DNA of 64,000 nucleotides from JACCZX01 sp963791315 (GTDB lineage: Bacteria > Pseudomonadota > Gammaproteobacteria > Burkholderiales > Burkholderiaceae_F), in NCBI GenBank assembly GCA_963791315.1, contig CAWBRQ010000002.1:248001-312000 (forward strand), in the 5' to 3' direction. Positions within the stretch are counted from its first letter, which is position 1; the number at the start of each line of letters is the position of its first letter. The notes beneath the pieces were generated by a model. It was not told where the DNA came from. It did no database searches and worked only from the letters and a program-made list of their open reading frames with translations. The translations under genes were made by a program, and so were the position numbers. Of this stretch, positions 54,100-64,000 are shown one piece after another.

Positions 54100-54666
54100 T
54101 TAGCTCTTAGGCGCCGACGAATTCGTGGCCGGGCGCTCAGGTGTCTCGCGTGGCAGGATCGGTTTCGGCGGTTCGGGGCGATACGTCGGCGGCAATACGA
54201 TCTGAGCCGGGTAACCCGCAGCGGTCAGTGCGGCCGACCACGCGCCCTCGTTAAATCCCAGATGGGGTGCGCGGCCAAGCGTCATTACCGGCACCGAGGT
54301 GGTTCCGACGCGCCGCTTGAACTCCTCGGCATCGACCTCAGTGTCAACGACGATCTCCTGGTAGGGCGCTCCTCGCCGACGGAGCCAGGCGCGCGCTGAA
54401 TCGCACGGTGCGCAATCCGGCGCCGTGTAGAGCGTGATCGGAAGGTTCGTCATGGCTTTGCGCAACTCAAACGGAATGCCGCCCGTAGGGTCGCCGACCT
54501 CGGAGCGGCCGCGGCCATCGACCCGGGACAGATTCTTCGCCTCCGCTGGCGGCGCATCGCCGTAGTTGACGCGGCCGTCGGGGTCCGTCCAGCGATACTG
54601 CGCGGCTGCGGGCAGCGCAACTGCCAGCAGCGTGGTCAGAACCAAACGGGAAAAACTAGCATTCAT
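54100..54666 (-). CDS. Exported DUF4124/glutaredoxin-like protein (CAPC)
   Basis: 188 residues, a paralogue of the neighbouring 53490 gene. Signal peptide (LVLTTLLAVALPAAA), DUF4124 segment (YRWTDPDGRVNYGDAPPAEA), glutaredoxin-like fold with TLYTAPDCAPCDSARAWL (active site CAPC), RRGAPYQEIVVDTEVD and VPVMTLGRAPHLGF. The tail is Pro-rich (PPTYRPEPPKPILPRETPER). The pair arose by tandem duplication; the different residues between the cysteines suggest different redox potentials. Confidence 0.8.
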   Translation of the reverse strand: MNASFSRLVLTTLLAVALPAAAQYRWTDPDGRVNYGDAPPAEAKNLSRVDGRGRSEVGDPTGGIPFELRKAMTNLPITLYTAPDCAPCDSARAWLRRRGAPYQEIVVDTEVDAEEFKRRVGTTSVPVMTLGRAPHLGFNEGAWSAALTAAGYPAQIVLPPTYRPEPPKPILPRETPERPATNSSAPKS

Positions 54667-54671
54667 CTTCT

Positions 54672-56760
54672 CTAACTCACCATTCCGTTGTGCCTTAACA
54701 GCGCGTCAATCGTTGGCTTGCGGCCGCGGAAAGCCACGAACGACTGCATCGCCGGGCGGCTGCCTCCAACCGCCAATACCTCGTCGAGAAACCGGCTGCC
54801 GATCGCGGGACTTAGGACGCCGCCATCCTCGCTCTCTTCGAACGCCGAATACGCATCGGCCGACAAAACCTCGGCCCATTTGTAGCTGTAATAGCCTGCG
54901 GCGTAACCGCCGGCGAAGATGTGCGAGAAAGCGTGCGGAAAACGGTTGTATTCGGGCGGAACAAGCACCGAAACTTCGCGCCGGACGTCCGCCAGCAGGT
55001 TCATCACCTGCCCTTCGTCGGGCCATTCCAACGCTGAGTGCAGCAACATGTCGAACAGCGCGAATTCGAGCTGGCGCACGGTAAACATCCCGCTTTGGAA
55101 ATTCTTTGCCGCCAGCATCTTTTCAAAAAGCGCTCGCGGCAGTTTCTCGCCGTTGTCGACGTGCTCAGTCAACATCTGCAGCACCTCCCACTCCCAGGCA
55201 AAGTTCTCCATGAATTGCGATGGCAGTTCAACCGCGTCCCACTCGACGCCCTGAATACCCGACACCGACGGCTCGTCGACGCGTGTCAGCATGTGATGCA
55301 GGCCGTGGCCGAACTCATGAAACAACGTCAGCACTTCGTCGTGCTTGAGCGTCGCGGGCTTGCCTCCGGCCGGACGCGAGAAATTGCAGGTCAAGTACGA
55401 CACCGGGGTCGCGAGCGCGGTGCGCCTTGCGCGCCTGCTGCGCGCGTCGCCCTGCCACGCGCCGCCTTGTTTGTGGTCGCGTGCATACAGATCCAGGTAG
55501 AACTGACCGACCAGTTGACCGCGCAGAGTGTCGATCCGATAGAAGCGCACATCCGGGTGCCATACCGGTGCGGTTTCCGCGCGAATCGCCACGCCAAAAA
55601 GCGTCTCGATCACCTTGAACAAGCCCGCCAGCACACGCGGCTCGGTGAAGTACTGCTTCAGCTCTTGCTCCGAATACGAATAGCGCTGCTCGCGCAACTT
55701 TTCGCTGGCGTAAGACACATCCCACGGCTGTAGATCCGCAATGCCAAGGTGCCTCGACGCGAACTCGCGCAGTTCGCCGATGTCGCGCTCCGCGTAGGGC
55801 TTCGCTCGGCGCGCTAGATCGCGCAAGAAGTCGAGCACATGCGCCGGGCTTTCAGCCATTTTCGCCACCAGCGATACTTCGGCGAAGCTCGCGTAGCCGA
55901 GCAGCTGCGCGTGCTCATGACGCAGCTTCAGTACCTCGACCATCAGCGGGCCGTTGTTCCAGTCCGGGTTGCCGAATTCCGAGGCCTTGGTCGAATACGC
56001 GCGGTACAGCTGTTGGCGCAGCGCGCGGTCATGCGCGTAATCGACGATCGCGGAATAGCTCGGATACTGGAGTGAGACCTTGTAGCCGGTCTTGCCGTCC
56101 GCGTGAGCGGATTCGGACAGCATCTGTAAGGCATCGTGCGGCACGCCGGCGAGTGCGCTCGCGTCGTCTACATAGAGCGACAAACGCATTTGTCGCGTCA
56201 AGCACATTTTCCGCAAAGCGGGTCGACACCTGCGACTCGCGTTCGCGAACCTGCTTAAAGCGTTCTTTTTTGTCTACCGCCAGCTCGGCGCCGCCGAGGC
56301 GAAAATCGCGCAGCTCGTTCTGTACGACCTTGCGACGAGCCTCGGGCCATCTTGCGAAGTCCTCTGCAGCGGCCAGCGCCTTGAATTTTTCGTACAGCGC
56401 TACGTTCTGCGAAAGCTCGGTCCAGAATTGCGTGAGCTTCGGCAGATTCACGTTGTACTGCTCGCGCAGCTGCGGTGTGTCGACCACAGCGTTCATGTGC
56501 GACACCGCGCCCCATGAGCGTGCAAGTCGGTCGGTCGTCTCGTTCAGCGGCTCGACTACCGAGTCCCACGTGGCGTCTGAATCAGCTGCAGTGATGCGCG
56601 ACACGATTTCTCGCGCATCGGCGAGTAACTCGTCGATGGCAGGCGTCACATCGTCAGGCCCGATCTGATCGAAGCGCGGCAGCCCGCCGAAATCGAGCAG
56701 CGGATTTCCGGCGCCTCCGTCATCTTGTCGCGCCGCGCGAATTGTTGAAGTCGTGTCCAT
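54672..56760 (-). CDS. prlC: Oligopeptidase A PrlC (one frameshift)
   Basis: A cytoplasmic zinc metallopeptidase of the M3 family that degrades short peptides, including cleaved signal peptides. About 695 residues. N-terminus: NPLLDFGGLPRFDQIGPDDV, then WDSVVEPLNETTDRLARSWG. A frame change near 56195 joins RFAENVLDATNAF to ALAGVPHDALQMLSESAHAD. The zinc site is EVLTLFHEFGHGLHHML (HEFGH), followed by EWDAVELPSQFMENFAWEW and SHIFAGGYAAGYYSYKWAEV. It overlaps the folD stop by one base (TAATG). Confidence 0.93.
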
Positions 56761-57630
56761 TAGTCAGTCCGTGTGATATTGGCGCGGCGCTCGGCCGCTT
56801 CTACGGTGTTAGTCAACAGCATCGCGATTGTCATCGGACCGACACCGCCAGGTACCGGTGAAATCCAACCGGCAACCTGTTTGACGCTGTCGAAATCCAC
56901 GTCGCCGGCGAGCTTGCCATCCGGCGTCCGGTTGGTGCCGACATCGATTACGACGGCGCCGGGCTTCACCATTTCGGCGGTCACCAGATTGCGCTTGCCG
57001 ACAGCGGCAATCAGGATGTCCGCAGCGCGGGTATGCGAGGCGAGATCGCGCGTCTTGCTGTGCGCGATCGTGACGGTTGCGTTGGCCGCCAGCAGCAGCA
57101 TCGCCATCGGCTTGCCAACCATGTTGGAGCGGCCGAGCACGACTGCGTGACGCGCCTTCGATCGTCGCATTGATCGACTGCAGCATCTTCATTACGCCGT
57201 AGGGAGTGCACGAGCGAAAGTACGGCATTCCCATCAGCGTCAGACCGGCGTTGGTGGCATGCAGACCATCGACGTCCTTGTCGAAAGCGATCGACTCGAC
57301 GACTCGCTGCGCGAATCAAGGTGTTTTGGCAGCGGCGTTTGCACCAGAATGCCGTGCACCTCGGGATCGGCGTTAAGTTGTCCGATTCGGGCCAGGAGTG
57401 CGATCTCTGTCGTATCCGCCGGAAGCCGGTCAATCGTCGAGCGAATACCGATTTGCTCGCAGGCAATGCCTTTGTTGCGCACGTAGACAGCCGAAGCTGG
57501 ATCGTCACCCACCAGAATGACGGCAAGACCAGGCCGGTGACCTGCGACGCTCAGACGCTGCGATGCGCGGCACAAGCGCACGACGTACCTCGCTCGCAAG
57601 CGCCTTGCCATCGATAATGCGAGCAGTCAC
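56760..57630 (-). CDS. folD: Methylenetetrahydrofolate dehydrogenase/cyclohydrolase FolD (frameshifted)
   Basis: FolD interconverts one-carbon folates (5,10-methylene- to 10-formyl-THF). GTG at 57630 gives VTARIIDGKALASEVR, the family start. Motifs: GHRPGLAVILVGDDPASAVY (catalytic Tyr/Lys region), RNKGIACEQIGI, VHGILVQTPLPKHLD, DKDVDGLHATNAG, HAVVLGRSNMVGKPMAMLLL (NADP binding) and WISPVPGGVGPMTIAML. Frame changes near 57570, 57310, 57265 and 57160-57170. About 288 residues after correction. Confidence 0.9.
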
Positions 57631-57698
57631 GACCGACCCGTTTGGTTGTTGAGCAACCGACGAGTTTACGAGGGCTGCACGTGCAGCGCGAGACGCTA

Positions 57699-58304
57699 CT
57701 ACCGCAGCGCACCTCCCGTCAGTACGGTGCGCATCAAGTCGGCCACGGTGTTGGCATTCATCTTGTCCATGATATTGGCGCGGTGCGCTTCAACGGTCTT
57801 GATCGAGATGCCCAAGTCATCGGCTATTTGCTTGTTCAAGCGGCCGGCGACGATCCGTTCCAGCACCTGTTGCTCACGTGGGGTGAGCTTGCCCAGCAAA
57901 GCCTCGCTCAAGCGCTGCCGCTCAGTCGCAGATGCGTGCGCGCGGGCTTCCGTAAGCATGCGCTCGACGAGCGCCTTCAGCGCCGCCTGATCGAATGGCT
58001 TTTCGATGAAATCGACCGCTCCCTTTTTCATCGTTGATACTGCCATCGGTACGTCTCCATGGCCGGTGATGAAAATAATCGGCAACCTCGACTTTCGATT
58101 GATCAGTTGCTCCTGCAACTCGAGCCCGCTCATTCCCGGCATGCGGACGTCCAAAATCGCAACGGCGATCGCGGCGGGGTCATGCTTCGCGAGGAACTCT
58201 TCCGCGCTTGTAAATCCGATCACCCGGTATCTACTCGCCTCGAGCAACCACTGCACCGAATCGCGCACGGCGTCGTCGTCGTCGACGACATAGACGACGC
58301 CCAT
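57699..58304 (-). CDS. FixJ-family response regulator
   Basis: 201 residues. Receiver: VVYVVDDDDAVRDSVQWLLE, VAILDVRMPGMSGLELQEQL (phospho-acceptor), IIFITGHGDVPMAVSTMKKG, DFIEKPFDQ. LuxR-type DNA-binding domain: LLGKLTPREQQVLERIVAGR and NKQIADDLGISIKTVEAHRA. Intact. Encoded 30 bp after the sensor kinase in the same direction. In Burkholderiales this pair stands just before the pyruvate dehydrogenase genes; the target is not known from sequence. Confidence 0.93.
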   Translation of the reverse strand: MGVVYVVDDDDAVRDSVQWLLEASRYRVIGFTSAEEFLAKHDPAAIAVAILDVRMPGMSGLELQEQLINRKSRLPIIFITGHGDVPMAVSTMKKGAVDFIEKPFDQAALKALVERMLTEARAHASATERQRLSEALLGKLTPREQQVLERIVAGRLNKQIADDLGISIKTVEAHRANIMDKMNANTVADLMRTVLTGGALR

Positions 58305-58334
58305 CGTTTCCGCGTCTTTCGCTCACTCGCTCGT

Positions 58335-60728
58335 TCACTCGGCGTCCTCTCTAGCTTCACTCGATGCCAACGGTAGCGTGAACGTGAAGATCGCGCCGCC
58401 CTCGGGGTTGCGCTCGACGTTCAGCCGCCCATGATGAAACTCGACGATCGAACGGCAAATATTGAGCCCCATTCCCATTCCTTCGGGTTTCGTGCTGAAA
58501 AAGGGTTGGAACAGATTCGGGCGCTGCAGTTCCGAAACGCCGGGTCCGCGATCGATGACGGAGAACTCGGCCATGTCGTCTTGCCGCCGAACCACCAGGT
58601 CGATCCTGCGCAGCGCAGCCTGATCCATTGCATCGACGGCGTTCTTCAGCAGATTCAGCAGCAGTTGTTCGATCAAAATCGGATCGACGTCGAGTGGCGG
58701 CAGTCCCGCTTGCACGTCGGTATGAATCGTGATGCCCTTTTTTGCCGCCTCGATATCGGCAAAGCCAATCGCGTCTTCGACGATGCGCGCAACCTCCGTA
58801 GGGCGACGCCGCGGCTCGGAGCGTTTCACGAATTCGCGAATGCGCCGGATGATGTTGCCGGCCCGCTGCGCCTGTCCCGCGGTCTTTTCGAGCGCCGGCA
58901 GCAACTCGTCGTTCGACATGCCACCGTCTTTCATGCGCGTTACCGCGCCGAGGCTGTAGTTCGTGATCGCCGTTAACGGCTGATTCAGCTCGTGCGCGAG
59001 CGATGACGCCATTTCTCCCATCGTCATCAGGCGCGACGTCAATTCCACCTTTTCCTGCTGCTGCCGCACGATGTTTTCGGTCGCCTTGCGCTCTGTGATG
59101 TCGGTCGCGATCTGCAGCCGCACGTCGCGGCCGTCGACCCAGCGCACGTTGCGTGTGCGCACATCGAACCAGCGCGAAACCTCGGCGTCGAAAGCTTCGC
59201 CTATGACCGCGTTTTGCGAAAGCGACGCGCGCAATCGGCGGTGGCCGGCGGGAGTCGAGCCGTACAGGTCGCGATAGCTGCGGTTCGCAAAGAGCAATTC
59301 ATCGCCGCGATCGTCCGCGACGACCGACACGGCGGCGTCGAGGGATTCGAGCACGGTGGTGAATCGCTCGTGCGCTGCGGCCAGCTGTTCGCTTATACGA
59401 TTCGGTTCGGTGATGTCTACCATCGCTGACATCCATCCAAGCTGTTCGCCATCGTCGGTCAGCAACGCCGAGATATACAGGCGGGCGTCGAAAAGCGTGC
59501 CATCGCGACGCAGGACTTTCAGCTCGAATCCGCTGGCGGGCGCCTTGCCTGCTAGGACGATCGCAAGCTTGGATTGATACTCTGCGAGCCGGTCGTGCGG
59601 CCAGTACGGAAACGGTGATGACTTGCCGATCAGTTCTTCGGTAGACCAACCGGTCATCTCGACGAACGCTTGGTTTACGTGCCGCAGCACACCGGTGCGG
59701 TCGATCACGCCCATGCCAGTCGCGAGCGAGTCTTCCATCGCACGGCGAAACGCGGTCTCGGTGCGCAGCATGCGTTCGACATGCGCCTGCTTGACGTCGC
59801 GCCGCGCGAGCGCGACTAGCGTGGCCATCACGATCAACGTCAGCCCGACAACCAGCCATGAGAGTGCGTTGCCCAGCACCGGTGAGCGTTGTCGAAACGG
59901 CGACGCCTGCACCATGATGCCGTCCGACAGCAACGGCGCGCGCACGGCGTAGCGTGGCTCATCGGCCGGCACTTCGCCGCTCGTCGACGTGGCGAGTATG
60001 GCGCCGTCCTCGTCGCGCAACGCAATGCGATAGCGCTGGCCCAGTTCGGGCTTTACGGTTTGTCGCAGCAGCTCCGGCAGTGAAACGCGCGCCAGCACCG
60101 CGCCAACGTAACGGTCGTCGCTAAAGACCGGAGCGACCAGATCGGTGAACGGGCTGCCGTTGTCCGAGCTCGGTCGCGACTCGTCTTCGTACGGCGGCGA
60201 AAAGAAAGTGGAATGCGTTTCGCGCGCCTGCTTGATCACCGAACGTGTAACTTCAGCGCCGATCTCGGAGGCCGCGGGACGTGCCCAATCGGCCAGCGGG
60301 CTCGGCGATTGCACCGACCACCGAACGCGATTATTGCTGTCGACGTACGCCAGATGCAGCAGCTCCGGTTTGGACATCATCAACTCGCGGCCGGTCGATG
60401 CGAATCGGTCCTCGTTGTATTTCGCAACACCGATCTCGAGTCCGATACTGGTCGTGGACTCGGTCATCGTTTGCAGCCTAAGTGACAACGACTGCGCCAC
60501 CGTGTCGACGTCACGCGTCAATGCATCACGCTGCAACGCGCGGTCCTCGTTGATCAACAGATAAGCGAGCCCGGCGATCGAAATGGCGAGCACCAGGATT
60601 GCCAACACGTGTGCGTACCGGCTGAGATTGAAACGACTCTCCTTGGCGCGCGCCAACGGATCGAACGCAAGCAGCACGGAGTCGGGCGGCGGGGTGGAGC
60701 GGGCACGCATCAGCGCTCGTTCATTCAA
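58335..60728 (-). CDS. PAS-domain sensor histidine kinase (FixL/DctB-like layout)
   Basis: 797 residues, intact. First membrane segment YAHVLAILVLAISIAGLAYL (about 38-57), an extracytoplasmic sensor domain (about 60-290) of the double-cache type, second membrane segment ALSWLVVGLTLIVMATLVAL (about 292-311), PAS 1 (MEDSLATGMGVIDRTGVLRH), PAS 2 (VLESLDAAVSVVADDRGDEL), HisKA (ASSLAHELNQPLTAITNYSL), N box LLLNLLKNAVDAMDQA, G1 VIDRGPGVSEL, G2 GMGMGLNICRSIVEFHHG. It probably senses a small extracellular ligand and signals to the FixJ-type regulator. Its start is 167 bp from aceE, divergently. Confidence 0.93.
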   Translation of the reverse strand: MNERALMRARSTPPPDSVLLAFDPLARAKESRFNLSRYAHVLAILVLAISIAGLAYLLINEDRALQRDALTRDVDTVAQSLSLRLQTMTESTTSIGLEIGVAKYNEDRFASTGRELMMSKPELLHLAYVDSNNRVRWSVQSPSPLADWARPAASEIGAEVTRSVIKQARETHSTFFSPPYEDESRPSSDNGSPFTDLVAPVFSDDRYVGAVLARVSLPELLRQTVKPELGQRYRIALRDEDGAILATSTSGEVPADEPRYAVRAPLLSDGIMVQASPFRQRSPVLGNALSWLVVGLTLIVMATLVALARRDVKQAHVERMLRTETAFRRAMEDSLATGMGVIDRTGVLRHVNQAFVEMTGWSTEELIGKSSPFPYWPHDRLAEYQSKLAIVLAGKAPASGFELKVLRRDGTLFDARLYISALLTDDGEQLGWMSAMVDITEPNRISEQLAAAHERFTTVLESLDAAVSVVADDRGDELLFANRSYRDLYGSTPAGHRRLRASLSQNAVIGEAFDAEVSRWFDVRTRNVRWVDGRDVRLQIATDITERKATENIVRQQQEKVELTSRLMTMGEMASSLAHELNQPLTAITNYSLGAVTRMKDGGMSNDELLPALEKTAGQAQRAGNIIRRIREFVKRSEPRRRPTEVARIVEDAIGFADIEAAKKGITIHTDVQAGLPPLDVDPILIEQLLLNLLKNAVDAMDQAALRRIDLVVRRQDDMAEFSVIDRGPGVSELQRPNLFQPFFSTKPEGMGMGLNICRSIVEFHHGRLNVERNPEGGAIFTFTLPLASSEAREDAE

Positions 60729-60814
60729 TGACGATGCGGCGGAAAGCCGCTAAGCGAGCCTATTATGGACAGCGCTTGGTGTGTATCCGCGACGGCTCTC
60801 TCGGTACCTTGGCG

Positions 60815-60829
60815 TTTCGTATTACGAAA
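60815..60829. promoter_or_regulatory. Palindromic operator candidate upstream of aceE
   Basis: TTTCGTA-T-TACGAAA is a perfect 7-bp inverted repeat around one base, in the divergent gap, about 67 bp before the aceE start. Its size and symmetry fit a GntR- or IclR-type dimer. I cannot name the regulator. Confidence 0.5.
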
Positions 60830-60895
60830 ACGAATGCCGCTATTTGAAAATGAGCCGGGGGCTGGTATCGTCGTGGCAAAACGATAGGAGACAAC

Positions 60896-63596
60896 ATGTC
60901 CGCACTTTTCCAGCAAGCGGCCAACGACCCCGATACGCTCGAAACCGCAGAGTGGCTCGACGCACTTGAAACGGTTATCGAACGCGAAGGCCCCGAGCGC
61001 GCGCACTTTCTGCTCGAGGCGCTGATCGATAAAGCGCGCCGCTCCGGAACTCATCTTCCGTATTCGGCCAACACCGCGTACATCAACACCATTCCGCCGC
61101 ATCTTGAAGAGCATTCGCCAGGCGACGTCTCCATTGAAGAGCGGATTCGCTCCTACAACCGCTGGAATGCGATGGCGATCGTCGTGCGTGCAAATCGCGG
61201 TGAGGGAGAGTTGGGCGGACACATCGCCAGCTATGCGTCGATCGAGCACGCTAATGGAAGTCGGATTCAACCATTTCTGGCGTGCACCGGCCGCTGATTT
61301 CGGCGGTGACCTGATTTATTTCCAGGGTCACTGTTCTGCCGGCGTTTACGCGCGCGCATTTCTCGAAGGGCGCTTGACCGAAGAGCAACTCATCAACTTC
61401 AGGCGCGACGTCGACGGCAAGGGAGTGACGTCGTATCCGCACCCGAAGCTGATGCCGGAGTTTTGGCAGTTTCCGACGGTGTCAATGGGGCTTGGCCCGA
61501 TTCAAGGTATCTATCAGGCGCGCTTTCTGAAGTATCTGCACGCCCGCGGAATCGCGAATACCGAGGGACGCAAGGTATGGGTGTTCTGCGGTGACGGCGA
61601 AATGGACGAGCCTGAATCGCTCGGTGCAATTGGGCTCGCTGCTCGTGAAAAGCTCGACAACCTGATTTTTGTCGTCAACTGCAACCTGCAGAGGCTCGAC
61701 GGCCCGGTGCGCGGCAACGGCAAGATCATTCAGGAGCTCGAAGGCACTTTTCGTGGCGCCGGTTGGAATGTGCTGAAGGTCATTTGGGGTTCGTACTGGG
61801 ATCCGTTGCTTGCGCGCGACCACGAAGGCCGGTTGCTGCGCGTGATGGAAGAAACCGTCGACGGCGAGTACCAAAACTTCAAGGCCAACGACGGCGCGTT
61901 CGTGCGTAAGCATTTTTTCGGCAAGGATCCGAAGGTGCTCGAAATGGTGTCGCGCATGAGCGACGACGACATCTGGCGGCTCAACCGCGGTGGTCACGAT
62001 CCGCACAAGATCTACGCGGCGTACGCAGCCGCCACCAAGCACACCGGCCAGCCGACGGTCATTCTTGCGAAGACCGTCAAGGGCTACGGCATGGGCAAGG
62101 TCGGAGAAGGCAAGAACCCGACGCATCAATTGAAAAAGCTCGACGATGCTGCCATCCGTGAATTCCGCGATCGATTCGCGATCCCGGTTCCCGATGACAG
62201 ACTCGAGCAGGTGCCGTTCTACAAGCCGGCGGCCGATTCGGTGGAGATGAAGTATCTGTTGGAGCGCCGGCGTGCCCTTGGCGGATTCGTGCCGCAGCGC
62301 CGCCGCTCGGCCGACGAAAAGATCGCGGTGCCCGGACTCGATACGTTTCAAGCAGTGCTGGATCCCACGTCGGAGGGCCGCGAGATCTCGACGACGCAAG
62401 CGTTCGTGCGCTCGCTGACGCAGCTGGTGCGCGACAAGAACATCGGACCGCGCGTAGTACCGATCATCCCCGACGAAGCGCGCACCTTCGGCATGGAAGG
62501 CATGTTTCGCCAGCTCGGAATCTATTCGTCGCAGGGTCAGCTGTACGAGCCGGTCGATAAAGACCAGGTGATGTACTACCGAGAGGACAAGAAGGGTCAG
62601 ATTCTCGAGGAAGGGATCAACGAAGCGGGCGCGATGAGTTCGTGGATTGCGGGTGCGACCTCGTATTCGACCAACAACCGCATCATGATTCCGTTCTACA
62701 TCTTCTATTCGATGTTCGGCTTCCAGCGCATCGGCGACCTGGCGTGGGCTGCGGGCGACATGCAGGCGCGCGGATTTCTGCTCGGCGCAACGGCAGGACG
62801 CACAACGCTGAACGGCGAGGGACTTCAGCATCAAGACGGCCATTCGCACTTGATGAGCGCGACGATTCCCAATTGCGTCAGCTACGACCCGACGTTTGCA
62901 CACGAAGTTGCGGTCATCCTTCAGCACGGATTGAAGCGCATGGTAGAAAACCAGGAAAACGTCTGGTACTACATCACGCTGATGAACGAGAACTATCCGC
63001 AGCCGGGGCTGAAGAAAGGGCAGGAAGACGGAATTCTGAAAGGCATGTATCGGTTGCGCGAGGGGCCGGCCGGAAGTGGAACAGGGAAATCGATTCCGCG
63101 CGTGCAGCTGCTCGGAAGTGGCACGATTTTGCGCGAAGCGATTGCTGCGGCCGAGATGCTCGAAAGAGACTGGGGCGTTGCGGGCGATGTGTGGAGCGTG
63201 ACCAGCTTTACCGAATTGCGCCGTGAAGGCATCGATGCCGAGCGCTGGAACCTGCTGCATCCCAACGATAAGCCGCGCAAAGCCTACGTGACACAAGAGC
63301 TCGAAAAGACCGCTGGTCCAATTGTCGCGACCAGCGATTACATGCGTCTGTTTGCCGATCAGATCCGTGCTTACATTCCGCGCGGCCGCGATTATCGAGT
63401 GCTAGGCACGGATGGTTTTGGCCGCTCGGATACGCGCGCCAAGCTGCGCGAGTTTTTCGAAGTCGATCGGCGCTATGTCACCATTGCCGCGCTGCGGGCG
63501 CTGGCCGATGAAGGCACGGTGCCGGCGTCAAAGGTTGCCGAAGCAATCAAGAAATACGGCATCGATGCGAACAAGCCCAATCCAGTCACGGTGTAG
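60896..63596 (+). CDS. aceE: Pyruvate dehydrogenase E1 component AceE (homodimeric; one frameshift)
   Basis: E1 decarboxylates pyruvate with thiamine diphosphate and passes the acetyl group to E2. About 895 residues. N-terminus MSALFQQAANDPDTLETAEW with RAHFLLEALIDKARRSG; a frame change near 61245 precedes EVGFNHFWRAPAADFGGDLI. The ThDP motif is VFCGDGEMDEPES ending NCNLQRLDGP. Later parts: KTVKGYGMGKVGEGKNPTHQ, PIIPDEARTFGMEGMFRQLG, FYIFYSMFGFQRIGDLAWAA and VLGTDGFGRSDTRAKLREFF. Ribosome site AGGAG. aceF follows by 8 bp. Confidence 0.95.
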
Positions 63597-63604
63597 ACCG
63601 AGCG

Positions 63605-64000
63605 ATGGCACAACAAGTCGAAGTGAAGGTTCCGGACATCGGTGACTTCAAGGACGTCGAGGTCATCGAGCTGTTGGTAAAGCCCGGGGATGCGATTGCG
63701 AAGGACCAGTCGCTGATCACGGTCGAAAGCGACAAGGCGTCGATGGAAATTCCGTCGTCAGCCGCCGGCATTGTCAAGCAGCTGATGGTGAAATTGGGCG
63801 ACAAGGTATCGAAAGACTCACCACTGCTGGTGATCGACAGCGAAGCGCAGTCCGCTCCTGCTGCAAAGGCGGCACCGGCCGCTAGCCCTGCGGCCGCTAA
63901 TCCTCCGGCCGCGAGTGCATCGCCACCTGCGGCTGCGGCGCCCGCGCCCACCCGTCAAGCCTCGTCGGAGATCGTTGAAGTCACCGTTCCCGACATCGGT
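63605..64000 (+). CDS. aceF: Dihydrolipoyl acetyltransferase E2 (AceF), 5' part
   Basis: The gene runs beyond the window end; 132 residues are visible. First lipoyl domain: VEVKVPDIGDFKDVEVIELL and LITVESDKASMEIPSS, with the lipoylated Lys in ESDKAS. An Ala/Pro-rich flexible linker follows (APAASPAAANPPAASASPPA), and a second lipoyl domain begins (SEIVEVTVPDIG) at the edge. Directly downstream of aceE. Confidence 0.95.
   Translation, partial: MAQQVEVKVPDIGDFKDVEVIELLVKPGDAIAKDQSLITVESDKASMEIPSSAAGIVKQLMVKLGDKVSKDSPLLVIDSEAQSAPAAKAAPAASPAAANPPAASASPPAAAAPAPTRQASSEIVEVTVPDIG

Noticed and set aside
61482..63296. A 604-codon open frame on the minus strand
   Set aside because: It lies entirely opposite the strongly conserved aceE gene and has no family motifs; such antisense frames arise in GC-rich genes.

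Overview
The window looks like chromosomal DNA of a GC-rich betaproteobacterium of the Burkholderiales type. The main clues are conserved gene orders: rlmE-ftsH-folP-glmM-pstSCAB-phoU-phoB-phoR; spoT-rpoZ-gmk-yicC next to a kinase/phosphatase pair and rph-rdgB-hemW; and prlC-folD-fixJ-like-fixL-like-aceE-aceF. No insertion sequence, phage, integrase, rRNA or CRISPR array was seen.

Layout. 1-1.05 kb: 3' end of a pilY1-like pilus gene. 1.2-6.2 kb: rlmE, ftsH, folP, glmM. 6.2-13.0 kb: the phosphate-uptake and sensing operon pstSCAB-phoU-phoBR, preceded by two Pho-box-like repeats. 13.05-13.33 kb: tRNA-Pro, tRNA-Arg, tRNA-His. 13.3-15.1 kb: rpoN (sigma-54) on the minus strand. 15.6-33.3 kb: an accessory block of stress and envelope genes: two BON lipoproteins, two NtrC-type response regulators, an AI-2E-type permease, two glycosyltransferase operons (one with a PAP2 phosphatase, one with a DUF2334 deacetylase), a DUF2383 protein, hydrophilin-like proteins, a DUF883/YqjE-like/lipocalin operon and a GlsB-type membrane protein. 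fumC lies inside this block. 33.3-43.0 kb: greB, spoT, rpoZ, gmk, yicC, a Ser/Thr kinase and PP2C phosphatase, rph, rdgB, hemW. 43.2-47.9 kb: nitrogen control genes glnA, ntrB, ntrC, with a DUF4124 gene inserted. 48.1-52.5 kb: an RND efflux pair. 52.5-54.7 kb: small membrane and thioredoxin-fold proteins. 54.7-64 kb: prlC, folD, a two-component system, aceE and the start of aceF.

The most interesting reading is that the 15.6-32.5 kb block is a compact sigma-54 regulon. I found eleven sites with the GG-N10-GC geometry and recognisable -24/-12 elements in front of its genes; nine are close matches. They lie in front of both BON lipoproteins, both glycosyltransferase operons, the DUF2383 gene, a hydrophilin, a GlsB-type gene, an 80-residue protein, a degenerate histidine kinase, and a probable small RNA of about 110 nt ending in a strong terminator. 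rpoN lies just beside the block, and two NtrC-type regulators with closely similar DNA-binding tails lie inside it. One regulator has a usable GSFTGA loop; the other has lost this motif and may be a competitor or a sigma-54-independent factor.

Sequence quality matters. Many essential genes (ftsH, folP, glmM, pstC, pstA, rph, hemW, gmk, glnA, aceE and others) are split by single-base insertions or deletions, while the sigma-54 block is nearly free of them. I treat these as sequence errors and give whole-gene coordinates, noting where the frame changes.
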